Origin: Microbacterium maritypicum MF109
GTDB taxonomy: Bacteria; Actinomycetota; Actinomycetes; Actinomycetales; Microbacteriaceae
NCBI RefSeq assembly: GCF_000455825.1
Contig: NZ_ATAO01000195.1
Location: 167,832 to 231,831 of the forward strand
Reading direction: 5' to 3'
Length of the DNA: 64,000 nucleotides
The position numbers were made by a program, and so were the translations under genes. Below, one piece after another: positions 43,022-51,310 of this stretch (its first letter is position 1; each line of letters starts with the position of its first letter). The notes beneath the pieces were generated by a model that was given only the letters and a program-made list of their open reading frames with translations, was not told the origin of the DNA and ran no database searches.

Positions 43022-43711
43022 TCAGAAGCGGTCTGTCGGAAGCAGGTCCGCGAGACCTTCCCGTCCCGCGGCGGTGAGCCGCACCGCGCGGGTGCTGGAT
43101 GGAACGTGTTCGATCCATGCCTTGTTCTTGAACGTCGCGAGGAGCATGTCCGCGGCGAGCCCGGCCAGGTGTTCGCGGCGTTCGGTCCAGTCGAGGCACG
43201 GACGGGTGAGAGTGCGCTTCGGATGCTTCGGCAGGTCGATGCCGAGCGACGTCAGCCAGGCTAGTCCCGGCGGGGTGAGTGAGAAATCCGACTCGATCAA
43301 GCCCTTCGCGTGCATACCGTCGGTGAGTGCGATGCCGAGTCTGCCCGCGAGGTGGCGGTAACAGGTACGAGCCTCCCTGATGGCGTGGTCACGGTGTTGG
43401 GCGTCGAGTGACTGCTTGGCAGGCCGGACGCGACCGGAGAATGCTGCGAGCGACTCGACCAGTTCAGCGGCGGGGGTGCCGGCGAGCCGGAGGTAGCGGT
43501 GCCGTCCCTGCCGCATCTCCTCGACCAGCCCGGCGTCCAGCAGCCTGTCGGCGTGCTCGCTCGCTGACGACCGAGCGATGTCGGCGGTCTTGGACAGTTC
43601 AGTGAGCGTCCATGCCCTTCCATCGAGCATCAGGAGCAGCATCGACGCGCGGGCGTCGTTGGCGAAGACGGCGGCCGTCGCCGCCAGTTCCGGACTACTC
43701 GTTCCTTTCAT
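43022..43711 (-). CDS. ArsR-like winged-helix regulator
   Basis: 229 residues. The N-terminal 80 residues form a wHTH (TLTELSKTADIARSSASEHADRLLDAGLVEEMRQGRHRYLRLAG), followed by a C-terminal domain with a few cysteines and histidines (TCYRHLAGRLG, RPCLDWTERREHLAG) typical of the longer ArsR-type regulators found in actinobacteria. It is divergent from a flavin reductase; the 66-bp gap contains GTTCGGTCC...CCGAAAC, a likely operator. Confidence 0.85.
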   Translation of the reverse strand: MKGTSSPELAATAAVFANDARASMLLLMLDGRAWTLTELSKTADIARSSASEHADRLLDAGLVEEMRQGRHRYLRLAGTPAAELVESLAAFSGRVRPAKQSLDAQHRDHAIREARTCYRHLAGRLGIALTDGMHAKGLIESDFSLTPPGLAWLTSLGIDLPKHPKRTLTRPCLDWTERREHLAGLAADMLLATFKNKAWIEHVPSSTRAVRLTAAGREGLADLLPTDRF

Positions 43712-43777
43712 CGCAAGAACTTTATCGCCGGCATTGTTCGGTCCAGCCCGAAACGTTCCCGCCACAGACTGGACCTC

Positions 43778-44383
43778 ATGAACCCGACTCTGGCAATCGA
43801 ACCCTCCGTGTTCTACTTCGGGACTCCCGTCGCCCTGCTCAGCACGCTGATGCCGGGAGACGAAACAGCGAACATCACTCCCATCTCCTCAGCCTGGGCT
43901 CTGGATGACACCTATGTCTTGGGGTTGAGCAATTCGGGCCGGGCGATGCGCAATCTCCGCGAGAACGGTGAGCTGGTCATCAACCTGCCCGACGCCGCGC
44001 TGTGGGAGTCGATCGAGAGGATCGCCGACACCACCGGGGTTGCCGAAGTCCCGCGCCACAAGCGGGAGAAGTACAGGTATGAGCCGGACAAGTGGACGCT
44101 CGGCAGATTCACTCCACGGCCGAGCGGGGTGGTTCTGCCCCCGCGGATCGCCGAATGCCCCGTTCAGATGGAGGCCCGGGTCACGAACATGACGCCGTTG
44201 GGTGAGGACGGAGACGCCACCATCGTCCACGCGAAGGTCCTGCGCACGCACGTGCATCAGGCGCTGACGGTGCCGGGAACCTCGCACATCGACCTAAACG
44301 CCTGGAACCCGGTGTATTACACGTTCCGGCACTACTTCTCGCAAGGCGAGAGGGTCGGGGTCAGCTTTCGCGCGGAACAGTGA
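43778..44383 (+). CDS. Flavin-reductase-like FMN-binding split-barrel protein
   Basis: 201 residues. The pattern GTPVALLSTLMPGDETANITPISSAWALDD is the FMN-binding strand pair of the flavin reductase-like/DUF447 branch. MRNLRENGELVINLPD and HIDLNAWNPVYYTFRHYF follow. Members reduce FMN or bind it as a cofactor. It is probably controlled by the divergent ArsR-like protein. Confidence 0.88.
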   Translation: MNPTLAIEPSVFYFGTPVALLSTLMPGDETANITPISSAWALDDTYVLGLSNSGRAMRNLRENGELVINLPDAALWESIERIADTTGVAEVPRHKREKYRYEPDKWTLGRFTPRPSGVVLPPRIAECPVQMEARVTNMTPLGEDGDATIVHAKVLRTHVHQALTVPGTSHIDLNAWNPVYYTFRHYFSQGERVGVSFRAEQ

Positions 44384-44385
44384 AT

Positions 44386-44401
44386 CGTTCGGTCCGGAAC
44401 G
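44386..44401. promoter_or_regulatory. Palindrome CGTTCGGTCCGGAACG after the flavin reductase gene
   Basis: A 16-bp near-palindrome just after the flavin reductase stop. Its left half GTTCGGTCC is repeated in the divergent promoter at 43736-43744. It could be a second regulator site or a small terminator. Confidence 0.35.
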
Positions 44402-44435
44402 TGCGACAGGTCGCGCGGATGGCCCGAGGCCCGAT

Positions 44436-44816
44436 TCAACGTCTGCCGCCCCAGCCCGACCAGTCGGGCCGGTCGACGATGCAGAAGCGGTTGCCTTCGG
44501 GATCTTCCATGATCACGTAGTCGGCGTCGGCCGGGCGGCCGTCCCAGTGCACCTCGCGTGCGCCCAGGTCGAGGAGCCGTCGCACTTCGGCGCTCTGGTC
44601 CTCCGCGTAGATGTCGAGGTGGATGCGCGGAGGCAGTATGCGCTCGGAGTGGTGGGCGTCGAGGGCGATGCAGGGAGCGTCGGCGTCGCGCGGCTTCAAC
44701 ACCACCCAGTCGTCGTCCGCCGGATCACGTTCGACGTAGTCCAGGGCTGCCTTCCAGAACGCGGACTGCGCAGGGAGGTCGTTCACGCGGATCACGACCG
44801 ACACGAGCTTCAGCAT
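44436..44816 (-). CDS. VOC-family protein
   Basis: 126 residues. It starts LKLVSVVIRVNDLPAQSAFWKAALDY and ends YVIMEDPEGNRFCIVDRP, the standard pair of VOC modules, with PRIHLDIYAED at the second metal strand. It is close to the glyoxalase-like domain proteins often annotated as bleomycin-resistance-like. It stands alone. Confidence 0.9.
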   Translation of the reverse strand: MLKLVSVVIRVNDLPAQSAFWKAALDYVERDPADDDWVVLKPRDADAPCIALDAHHSERILPPRIHLDIYAEDQSAEVRRLLDLGAREVHWDGRPADADYVIMEDPEGNRFCIVDRPDWSGWGGRR

Positions 44817-44951
44817 GGAGCGAGTGTATGACCGCTGGAGGGTTGTTCCGCCCAGTGATCGATAGGCGAGATGTCACGCCGCAGGTCGCGACCAGCTGCC
44901 GAACGCCACCTCTCGAGTGTGACGAGATGGCGCCCGACGTCTGGGCGAGTG

Positions 44952-45260
44952 TCACACACGCCTGTCTCGTGAATGTGAGGACCGCTCGCTGCTCAGGGCG
45001 ACAAGCAAGAGCGAGGACGCGACGATTGCTGTCGTTGCCATGACTGCGCTCCACGATCCGCTGATGGTGACAGCAGGCGATCCGTTCACATCTACGTACC
45101 CTTCGAAGCGGGCGATCCAGGGGACCGTAATCGTGATGCTGTTCGCGAATGCGTAGCTTGCGAACGACAACCCGGCGATGACCACAAGCCCGATGGAGGT
45201 GCAGAGGGAGCACGCCATCACGAAGATGCGGTCACCCGTGAAGAGCCGCTTGGGAGACAT
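44952..45260 (-). CDS. Small two-span membrane protein behind secreted-protein locus 1
   Basis: 102 residues; ATG with GAGGGA upstream, 24 bp after the stop of the secreted protein. Two hydrophobic spans (FVMACSLCTSIGLVVIAGLSFASYAFA and AVMATTAIVASSLLLVAL) flank an external loop of about 30 residues; the tail is charged. No family recognised. By analogy with locus 2, which has a secreted protein followed by a small membrane protein, it could be an immunity or processing partner. That role is inference. Confidence 0.65.
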   Translation of the reverse strand: MSPKRLFTGDRIFVMACSLCTSIGLVVIAGLSFASYAFANSITITVPWIARFEGYVDVNGSPAVTISGSWSAVMATTAIVASSLLLVALSSERSSHSRDRRV

Positions 45261-45284
45261 CAGGAATCCCTCATTACTGTTGCG

Positions 45285-46184
45285 CTACCGCACGCACCTG
45301 GCGGTGAAGCCGTTCCGGGTGGAGAGCTCGGGGTACTTTCCCTGGGCGCGACAGGTGTTCCACCAACTGATGACAATCCAAGTGGCGACTCCAAGGGCTG
45401 CTGCTGCGACCACGATCGCTGCCGCCGCTGTGATGACGATGACGACGACAGGAAGCGGATCGGCGACGATCGGATACGAGATGCCGCTCAGGCTCTTGTG
45501 TGCGACGGTCTGGGTCAGGACGTTCCCTTGAACGGAGTACTGAGTCGGGAGGCTCCTTCCGCTCGAGTCGCGAGCCCAGGCTGGTTCGAAGATGACGACT
45601 GTCTTTCCGGTCGAGTCGACGATCCGGGCGCCGCCGTCTGCAGTCTCCTCCAGGCGGTTCTCGGGCGGCATTGTGAGCCCGTAGTCAAAGCGTTCGGGTG
45701 CTGCGTCGTTCGCGATGACGGTGAGGAGCTGAGCCCCGCCGTCTACGGGGATGACGGCATTCGCACTATCCATCGTGGAGGGATAGGCCACTCCGCCTTT
45801 CGGAAGGTCCTCGCCGGCGATGGCTGCGTCCGCGTGCGGGAGGTCGATGCCAAGAACGAAGCTCCCTGTCGAAATCTGTACGCCATCTGTGGCGTCGTTC
45901 GAAACCTCGACACTGACGCCGACCTGAGCTGTCTTGCCATCTTGCCCATCTTTGATCTCAGAAGGAGCGAAGTCGCGGACCAGGCCGCCTTCCATGTGCT
46001 CCAGAGCAGCGGCGATCTCGTGCCCTGCTGTCGTCTGGTCTCCATCGTGCGCGGCATCCGCCCACGATGCTGTGGCGGGAAGGGCGATAGCTCCGAGGGC
46101 TAATGCAGATGCGGTCACTGCGGATATGAAAAGCCGTTTGCGCTCGTGGGGCCGCATGCGTGTAGTGCGGAAACTCGGGCCCAT
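45285..46184 (-). CDS. Secreted APWA/YPxVADP-family protein, locus 1
   Basis: 299 residues; ATG preceded by AGGAGG. A basic N-terminus (RMRPHERKR) and hydrophobic core (LFISAVTASALALGAIALPATA) form a signal peptide, cleaved near ASWA. The middle region carries the motif EPAWARDSSGRSLPTQYSVQ followed by SYPIVADP, shared with the protein at 48238. After VADP comes a very hydrophobic stretch of about 30 residues (VVVIVITAAAAIVVAAAALG) and a C-terminal tail with two cysteines (NTCRAQG ... ARCVR). Function unknown; secreted or membrane-inserted C-terminal peptide is inferred. Confidence 0.75.
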   Translation of the reverse strand: MGPSFRTTRMRPHERKRLFISAVTASALALGAIALPATASWADAAHDGDQTTAGHEIAAALEHMEGGLVRDFAPSEIKDGQDGKTAQVGVSVEVSNDATDGVQISTGSFVLGIDLPHADAAIAGEDLPKGGVAYPSTMDSANAVIPVDGGAQLLTVIANDAAPERFDYGLTMPPENRLEETADGGARIVDSTGKTVVIFEPAWARDSSGRSLPTQYSVQGNVLTQTVAHKSLSGISYPIVADPLPVVVIVITAAAAIVVAAAALGVATWIVISWWNTCRAQGKYPELSTRNGFTARCVR

Positions 46185-46226
46185 GGGGTCCTCCTGACTT
46201 CTATGTCGACGACTTGAAGCTGATAC

Positions 46227-46255
46227 AAGCACACATATGAGGACGATAGTGATAT
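46227..46255 (-). promoter_or_regulatory. Shared 29-bp promoter element of secreted-protein locus 1
   Basis: Read on the minus strand it contains CGTCCTCATATGTGTGCTT preceded by ATATCACTAT. It matches the element at 48134-48162 at 26 of 29 positions and lies 42 bp upstream of the locus-1 ATG. It is much richer in A/T than its surroundings. Confidence 0.7.
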
Positions 46256-46377
46256 ATTCGTCGACGTACTCGTAGGTGAAGTTGCGAGTCAAAGCTGATC
46301 GTGAGGCGAGTGCCGCGTGGACATGCGAAACGCCCCCGCCGTTCGGGTCGGCGGGGGCGTCGGCTTCGCGGTCGGGC

Positions 46378-47379
46378 TTACTGCACCGACCATCCGCCGT
46401 CCGAGGCGAGGATGGCGCCGTTGATGTTCACGGCGTCGTCCGACAGCAGGAACGTGATCGAGGCCGCCAGGTGCTCGGCTGTCGCCACGGTCGGGATGGC
46501 CTGCTGGAACGGGGCGAGGCGGCCCGAGCCGTATTCGGACATGTGCGGGGGCATCGGGATGCCGGTGGCGACGCCGCCCGGGGCGACGGAGTTCACGCGG
46601 ATGCCCTTCGGCCCGTACATGAAGGCCGCCGACTTGGTGACGCCGATGATGCCGTGCTTGCTGGCCGTGTAGGCGTTGCCCGAGGCGTTGCCGCGCAGGC
46701 CCGCCTCGCTCGAGACGTTGAGGATCGCGCCGCGACCGGCCGCCTCCATGACGGGGATGACCGCGCGCATGAGCTTGAACGGAGCGGTCAGGTTGATCGC
46801 GATGACGCGGTCCCAGACGGCATCCGGGGTCTCGCCCGCGGGGGAGAAGTCATCGTTGATGCCGGCGACGTTCGCGAGGCCGTCGATGCGGTCGCCCGCG
46901 GCGGCGAGGACGGCGTCGATCGCATCCTGCTTCGTGAGGTCGCCCGCGACCGTGACGATGTCCGCATCCGGAAGCTCGGACTTCAGGGCATCGAGCTTCT
47001 CGGCGGCGATGTCGCTGGCGATCACGCGTCCGCCTTCCCGGGCGATGCGCGAGGCGGTGGCCTTGCCGATACCGGAGGCGGCGCCCGTCACGATCACGGT
47101 CTTGCCGGCGAAGCGGCCGGACGTGGGCTTCTCGGTCCAACCCTCGGAGGCGTCGTCCTCGGGGATCTCGCCGCCGTTGGCCGCGCGCACGAGGTCGTCC
47201 ACGACCGACTGGGGAAGCTGGCCCTGGCTCATCGCGACGAGCTGCTGCAGGGGGAGTCCGAGCACGGGGGTGAGCAGCTCGGGGTCGGCGCCCGTCTTCT
47301 CGAAGAGTCCGCGGATGAGAGGCCCGCCGGTCGGGTCGTTCATCCAGTCGCCGATGGTGGAGTGTGCGGTGAGGGCCAT
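46378..47379 (-). CDS. SDR-family oxidoreductase with N-terminal helical extension
   Basis: 333 residues; ATG with AAGGAGA upstream. The SDR domain starts near residue 85 with VTGAASGIG; NVAG stands where NNAG is usual, and YTASK is catalytic. Residues 1-80 (LIRGLFEKTGADPELLTPVLGLPLQQLVAMSQGQLPQ and so on) form an extra helical domain not found in classical SDRs, perhaps for oligomerisation or substrate control. It is divergent from a TetR regulator with a 20-bp operator between. Confidence 0.88.
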   Translation of the reverse strand: MALTAHSTIGDWMNDPTGGPLIRGLFEKTGADPELLTPVLGLPLQQLVAMSQGQLPQSVVDDLVRAANGGEIPEDDASEGWTEKPTSGRFAGKTVIVTGAASGIGKATASRIAREGGRVIASDIAAEKLDALKSELPDADIVTVAGDLTKQDAIDAVLAAAGDRIDGLANVAGINDDFSPAGETPDAVWDRVIAINLTAPFKLMRAVIPVMEAAGRGAILNVSSEAGLRGNASGNAYTASKHGIIGVTKSAAFMYGPKGIRVNSVAPGGVATGIPMPPHMSEYGSGRLAPFQQAIPTVATAEHLAASITFLLSDDAVNINGAILASDGGWSVQ

Positions 47380-47439
47380 GCTCTTTCTCCTTGTTCGGGT
47401 CCCGTGCAGGTTTCGCAACGGTGCGTCTACTTATGTTCC

Positions 47440-47459
47440 AGTGTACGCCTGGGTACGCT
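47440..47459. promoter_or_regulatory. TetR operator, AGTGTACGCCTGGGTACGCT
   Basis: A 20-bp imperfect inverted repeat (AGYGTACSC arms) directly upstream of the TetR GTG. TACGCT at its right end is also a -10 at leaderless distance, so binding would shut off the regulator and probably the divergent SDR. Confidence 0.6.
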
Positions 47460-47465
47460 CGAAAG

Positions 47466-48044
47466 GTGCCCCGTCCTCGAAGTGAGAAAGCCCGCCAGTC
47501 CGTGCTGGACGCGATGCGGCGTGCGCTCGCCGCAGACGGGTACGAGGCCGTGACGATCGAGGGTCTCGCCGCCGAAGCGGAGGTCTCGAAGCAGACGATC
47601 TATCGGTGGTGGCCGTCGAAGGCCGCGATCCTCGGGGAGGCGCTGCTCGAGGGGGCGCTGCCGGGAGCCGAGGTGTCGGTGCCGATGACGGCAGACCTCG
47701 GAGCGGATCTGCGGGCGTGGTTCTCCGCGATGTCCGACGGGCTCGCTCGGCCCGAGGGTGTGGCGCTGGCGCGGGCGCTGATCGAGGTGACCGCGGCCGA
47801 TCCCGAGCTGGGGTTGGTGTTGAACGAGCGGCTGGCGGCGCCGATTCGGGAGTGGGTCGCCGAGCGGGTGTCGCGCGGGCGTGCCGACGGCGACGTACGG
47901 GCGGATGTGGATGCGGCCGCGATCGCGGACCAGTTCATCGCGATGGCGTCGTATTCTGCGCTGATCGGGCGGCCGTTGAGTGCGGAGCGGGTGGAGGAGA
48001 CCGTGGTGCGGTTGCTGCGGGGGATCGCGGTTTCTGGTCACTGA
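47466..48044 (+). CDS. TetR-family regulator
   Basis: 192 residues from a GTG 6 bp after TACGCT, with no ribosome site. The helix-turn-helix reads RQSVLDAMRRALAADGYEAVTIEGLAAEAEVSKQTIYRWWPSK. The C-terminal domain is similar in layout to the TetR at 36112. It is divergent from the 333-residue SDR and likely represses it. The ligand is unknown. Confidence 0.92.
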   Translation: MPRPRSEKARQSVLDAMRRALAADGYEAVTIEGLAAEAEVSKQTIYRWWPSKAAILGEALLEGALPGAEVSVPMTADLGADLRAWFSAMSDGLARPEGVALARALIEVTAADPELGLVLNERLAAPIREWVAERVSRGRADGDVRADVDAAAIADQFIAMASYSALIGRPLSAERVEETVVRLLRGIAVSGH

Positions 48045-48133
48045 GGCACCGCGCTCGTCGGCCTGTGCTCGATGAGGCGTGAGGCGCTCGCGGCCACGTG
48101 ACGGGTGGCGTAGGCGGCTTGACCGATCGCAAC

Positions 48134-48162
48134 ATATCAATAGCGTCCTCATATGTATGCTT
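48134..48162 (+). promoter_or_regulatory. Shared 29-bp promoter element of secreted-protein locus 2
   Basis: Contains CGTCCTCATATGTATGCTT preceded by ATATCAATAG. It differs from the locus-1 element at three positions and lies 75 bp upstream of the ATG. A second CATATG follows at 48171, giving a direct CTCATATG repeat. Confidence 0.7.
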
Positions 48163-48237
48163 TCATTGCTCATATGGCCAAGCATGACAGGCGAGGCCAA
48201 CTATCGGCGGGCCGCTACGAGTGAATGGACCCCAGAA

Positions 48238-49170
48238 ATGATGCAAAGAACGCGCGAACTCCTCGTGGCGATAGCCGCCACCATTGCCCTCACGACGACG
48301 ATGGCTTTGCCGGCTCATGCGTCGGACAGCGACGTCGATGGCGCGGAGTCTGTTGCGGCCACCATTGAGGCGGCGACCCCGACAACGATTCTGTCCCAGC
48401 CGGGCATGGTCCGGGGCGGCCAGTTGAGCACGACGGTAGGGGAGATTTCAGCGGCAGTACCGCTTTCGGCTGAAGAGAACGTCGTTGTGAGTGTGCCGAT
48501 TGATGGAGGCACCCAGACGGAACGTCGGGCCATCGAGCTACCTGACGAAATCCCCATCAGCGATGGTGTGGTGGCTGAGGATGGCACCGTCGTCTTCACT
48601 GCCGACGACAGTTCGGGTGATGCAGTTGCTGTGCAGACGCTCGCCGACGGATCGACGCGCATCCAGACAGTAATGGGCAGTCCCGAGAGCCCACGCGAAT
48701 TCGGATACCGCATGGATGGCTATCAGCCGTACCAGAGTGACACCGGTGAAGTGATCTTCTTGGACGAGTCCGGGGATTATGTGCCCGTTGCGGCCCCGTG
48801 GGCGACTGACGCGAATGGTGCCGCGGTGGAAACGCGGTACGAGGTGCGAGGGGATGAGCTGTTCCAGGTTGTGACCCCGAGCGCCACAACCGCGTACCCG
48901 GTGGTGGCTGATCCGAGCTGGATCTGGAACGGTCCCATCTGGGGAATGAAGCTCACGCGTGCTGAAACCTCGCGGGTCCGGGACTACACGGCTGCGGTCG
49001 GGATGTGTGGAATCTTCGCAAAGGCGCTGCCGAAGGTGTTCCAGGCGTGCGCCGTCCTTGGCTCATACATTGTGGCTCAGGCGCATATCGCTCAGGGAGA
49101 CAACCCTAAGACCTGCTTGTTCTTCACTGCCGCGCCGGTGCCAGGGGTCATCATGAGGGTGACATGCTGA
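48238..49170 (+). CDS. Secreted APWA/YPxVADP-family protein, locus 2
   Basis: 310 residues from the first of two adjacent ATGs; the ribosome site is weak. A signal peptide (ELLVAIAATIALTTTMALPAHA) is followed by an acidic mature region. The motif APWATDANGAAVETRYEV with AYPVVADP matches locus 1. The C-terminal 95 residues are unlike locus 1: mainly helical, with four cysteines (GMCGIF, QACAVL, KTCLFF, and a final cysteine in RVTC). A conserved front with a variable tail is the layout of polymorphic effectors or precursor peptides. No known toxin motif is visible. Confidence 0.75.
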   Translation: MMQRTRELLVAIAATIALTTTMALPAHASDSDVDGAESVAATIEAATPTTILSQPGMVRGGQLSTTVGEISAAVPLSAEENVVVSVPIDGGTQTERRAIELPDEIPISDGVVAEDGTVVFTADDSSGDAVAVQTLADGSTRIQTVMGSPESPREFGYRMDGYQPYQSDTGEVIFLDESGDYVPVAAPWATDANGAAVETRYEVRGDELFQVVTPSATTAYPVVADPSWIWNGPIWGMKLTRAETSRVRDYTAAVGMCGIFAKALPKVFQACAVLGSYIVAQAHIAQGDNPKTCLFFTAAPVPGVIMRVTC

Positions 49171-49186
49171 CGAAGGAGCGATGGCA

Positions 49187-49552
49187 ATGATCTTGGAGAT
49201 CGGCGGCGAGCTCGCTGTCTACCTCGTCATCTGTGCCCTGGGGGTCAGTATCGGTATCAGTTCCGGGATGACCCTCCCTCGAGGACTGGGCGTAGTCGTA
49301 GCGATCGTCAACGTGGTCATCGTGGGCGGCGTTGTCGCTGTGGGATTCATGTTCGGATCCGAGGCGCCATGGATTGGACCGATCTTTGTGTTCGCGGCCC
49401 TGGTGATGAGGGTGGTGACGGGGGCAATGGAGCTGGCTCGTCTCCCGGCGTTGAGTGAGGAATCATTCGTACACCGAGCCGTGTTGGTGTTCTCCCCTCG
49501 ACGAATTCGCATCATTGAGAATGCGAACGCGCTTGATCCCGCAGCAGGCTAG
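49187..49552 (+). CDS. Small membrane protein behind secreted-protein locus 2
   Basis: 121 residues; the ATG 8 nt after AAGGAG is preferred over one at 49181. Three to four hydrophobic spans (LAVYLVICALGVSIGI, LGVVVAIVNVVIVGGVVAVGF, PIFVFAALVMRVVTGAM) and a short charged tail. It begins 16 bp after the secreted-protein stop and its own stop overlaps the convergent sigma factor stop by 4 bp. It is unrelated by eye to the locus-1 membrane protein, as immunity proteins of polymorphic systems often are. Confidence 0.68.
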   Translation: MILEIGGELAVYLVICALGVSIGISSGMTLPRGLGVVVAIVNVVIVGGVVAVGFMFGSEAPWIGPIFVFAALVMRVVTGAMELARLPALSEESFVHRAVLVFSPRRIRIIENANALDPAAG

Positions 49553-50847
49553 GTCGACGCCGAGGCGATGTCGTCAGCGTGCTGGGCATACGACAGCCGC
49601 TCGCGTTCTGTCGGGGCGGCGCGTGCGGCATCGCGAAACGCTGAGCTCGCTTCTTCGACGCGCTTGAGGCGCTGCAGGAGATCTCCCCGCACTGCTGAGT
49701 AGAGGTGGTGTCCTCCCAGCGAGCTCTCGAGCGCCTCCGCCAGCGCGAGGGCTTCGTGCGGTCGTCCCGCGTTCGCGACGGCGACCGCACGGTTCAGGCG
49801 AACGAACGGCGATGCATCCACCTGCTCCAGCACCCCGTAGATGTCGGCTATGCGGGCGTGGTCGATCTCTATTCCCGGGGCGTGGCGGACGTACTCGGCC
49901 GCGACGGTGGCGCGGATGAGGTGCCGCCCGCCGTGGATCCCCGCCCGTGCCGCCTCCTCCACGGCGTCGTCAAGGAGCCGCAGGCCTTCCTCGATCTCGG
50001 AGACATCCCACAGTCCGCGGTCCTGTTCGTCGAACGGCACGGACAACCCGTCGGCGGTCGTGCGTGCCGCGCGGCGAGAGTGCTGAAGAAGAAGGAGGGA
50101 GAGCAGCCCCGTGAACTCGAGTCGAGCCGGGGAATCCGAGGGGAGCAGCTGTCGGCACAGCCGAGCAAGCCGGATGGCCTCAGCGCCGGGGTCGGGCTGG
50201 AGCGTCGGATCGGAGTAGCCGATGGTGAACAGGGCGGACAGGACCTCGGAGACGCTCGCGCTCCGACTGTCGAGCTGCGCGGCGTCCGGAACGCGGTACG
50301 GGATGTTCGCGTGCGCGATCTTGGCCCGAGCCCGCACGAGTCTCTTCTCCATCGTCGCGGGTGCGACCGCGAAGATCCCGGCGAGCTGTTCGATCGACAC
50401 GTTCAGGACGGTGCGGAGTGTCAGCGCCGCGCGGGCTTCCAGGGTCAACGCGGGGTGGCAGGCGGTGAAGATCAGCTTCAGCCGCTCGTCCCCATGTGGG
50501 AATGCGTCGTCGTGGCCGGTGGTGTCGTGGGTGTCGGCGCCTTCGTGCGGCTCGTGCTCCAGGCGAGCCACCGCCCGGCGCTCGGCGTCCGCGTGCCGCA
50601 CGAGGTCGATCGCGCGGCGGCGGGCGACGGTCGTGACCCAGGCGGCGGGGTTCGCCGGAACCCCGCCGCCTGGCCACCGCTCGACGGCTCGAGCCAGTGC
50701 GTCCTGCACGGCGTCTTCGGCGAGAGTCCAGTCGTGGACTGTGCCGATCACGCTCGCGACCACGCGGCCGTACTCGATGGATGCCACGTGCCGGACGGCG
50801 GCCATGGCATCCGTACGCGCGCCAGGCGGCTCTTCCGGTGTGGTCAC
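49549..50847 (-). CDS. ECF42-type RNA polymerase sigma factor with TPR-like C-terminus
   Basis: 432 residues from a GTG overlapping the DGPF gene stop (GTGA). Sigma region 2 reads IGTVHDWTLAEDAVQDALARAVERWP; region 4 reads TLRTVLNVSIEQLAGIFAVAPATMEKRLVRARAKI. The C-terminal 230 residues are a helical DUF6596/TPR-like extension (FVRLNRAVAVANAGRPHEALALAEAL). This combination with an adjacent DGPF protein defines ECF42, which has no classical anti-sigma factor and is instead controlled through its own C-terminal extension. Confidence 0.93.
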   Translation of the reverse strand: MTTPEEPPGARTDAMAAVRHVASIEYGRVVASVIGTVHDWTLAEDAVQDALARAVERWPGGGVPANPAAWVTTVARRRAIDLVRHADAERRAVARLEHEPHEGADTHDTTGHDDAFPHGDERLKLIFTACHPALTLEARAALTLRTVLNVSIEQLAGIFAVAPATMEKRLVRARAKIAHANIPYRVPDAAQLDSRSASVSEVLSALFTIGYSDPTLQPDPGAEAIRLARLCRQLLPSDSPARLEFTGLLSLLLLQHSRRAARTTADGLSVPFDEQDRGLWDVSEIEEGLRLLDDAVEEAARAGIHGGRHLIRATVAAEYVRHAPGIEIDHARIADIYGVLEQVDASPFVRLNRAVAVANAGRPHEALALAEALESSLGGHHLYSAVRGDLLQRLKRVEEASSAFRDAARAAPTERERLSYAQHADDIASAST

Positions 50848-51185
50848 ATCGTCGCCCCGAGCGGCCACACGGGGCGCACTTCGACCAGGCCGAACCGGGC
50901 CATCGGGTGCGCGGCGGCGATCTCGATCGCGGCGTCGAGGTCGTCGGCGTCGATCACGTCGAACCCGGCGATCCATTCGCGGCTCTCGGTGAACGGTCCG
51001 TCGGCCACAATCCGCTCGCCGGCTCTGACGCGCACGGTCGTGGCGTCTTCGACGGGCCGCAGACGGTCGCCCAAGACGTAGGAGCCGCTGTCCTGCAGCG
51101 ACGCCACCCACTCCCCGGCGTTGTCCTCGGCTTCGACATAGGGCTCAGCGGTCGGGTCTGTGCAGATGAAAAGTACGTAGCGCAT
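50844..51185 (-). CDS. YCII/DGPF-domain protein, partner of ECF42
   Basis: 113 residues; ATG with GAGGAGA upstream. It contains RYVLFICTD at the start and the name-giving motif IVADGPFTESREWIAGFDVI. DGPF proteins are encoded with ECF42 sigma factors and are usual targets of them. Ferredoxin-like fold; role in stress or secondary metabolism unknown. Confidence 0.93.
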   Translation of the reverse strand: MRYVLFICTDPTAEPYVEAEDNAGEWVASLQDSGSYVLGDRLRPVEDATTVRVRAGERIVADGPFTESREWIAGFDVIDADDLDAAIEIAAAHPMARFGLVEVRPVWPLGATM

Positions 51186-51310
51186 GTGTGTTCTCCTCAA
51201 GGTCTTTCTACATCTACTTACCCAGACGACGGACGACCACCAGCGCACAGGACACTGATCCGGAAAATGATGGACCGCGCCGAAGTCGCTGTACTCCGAC
51301 CGGGTGCGCC

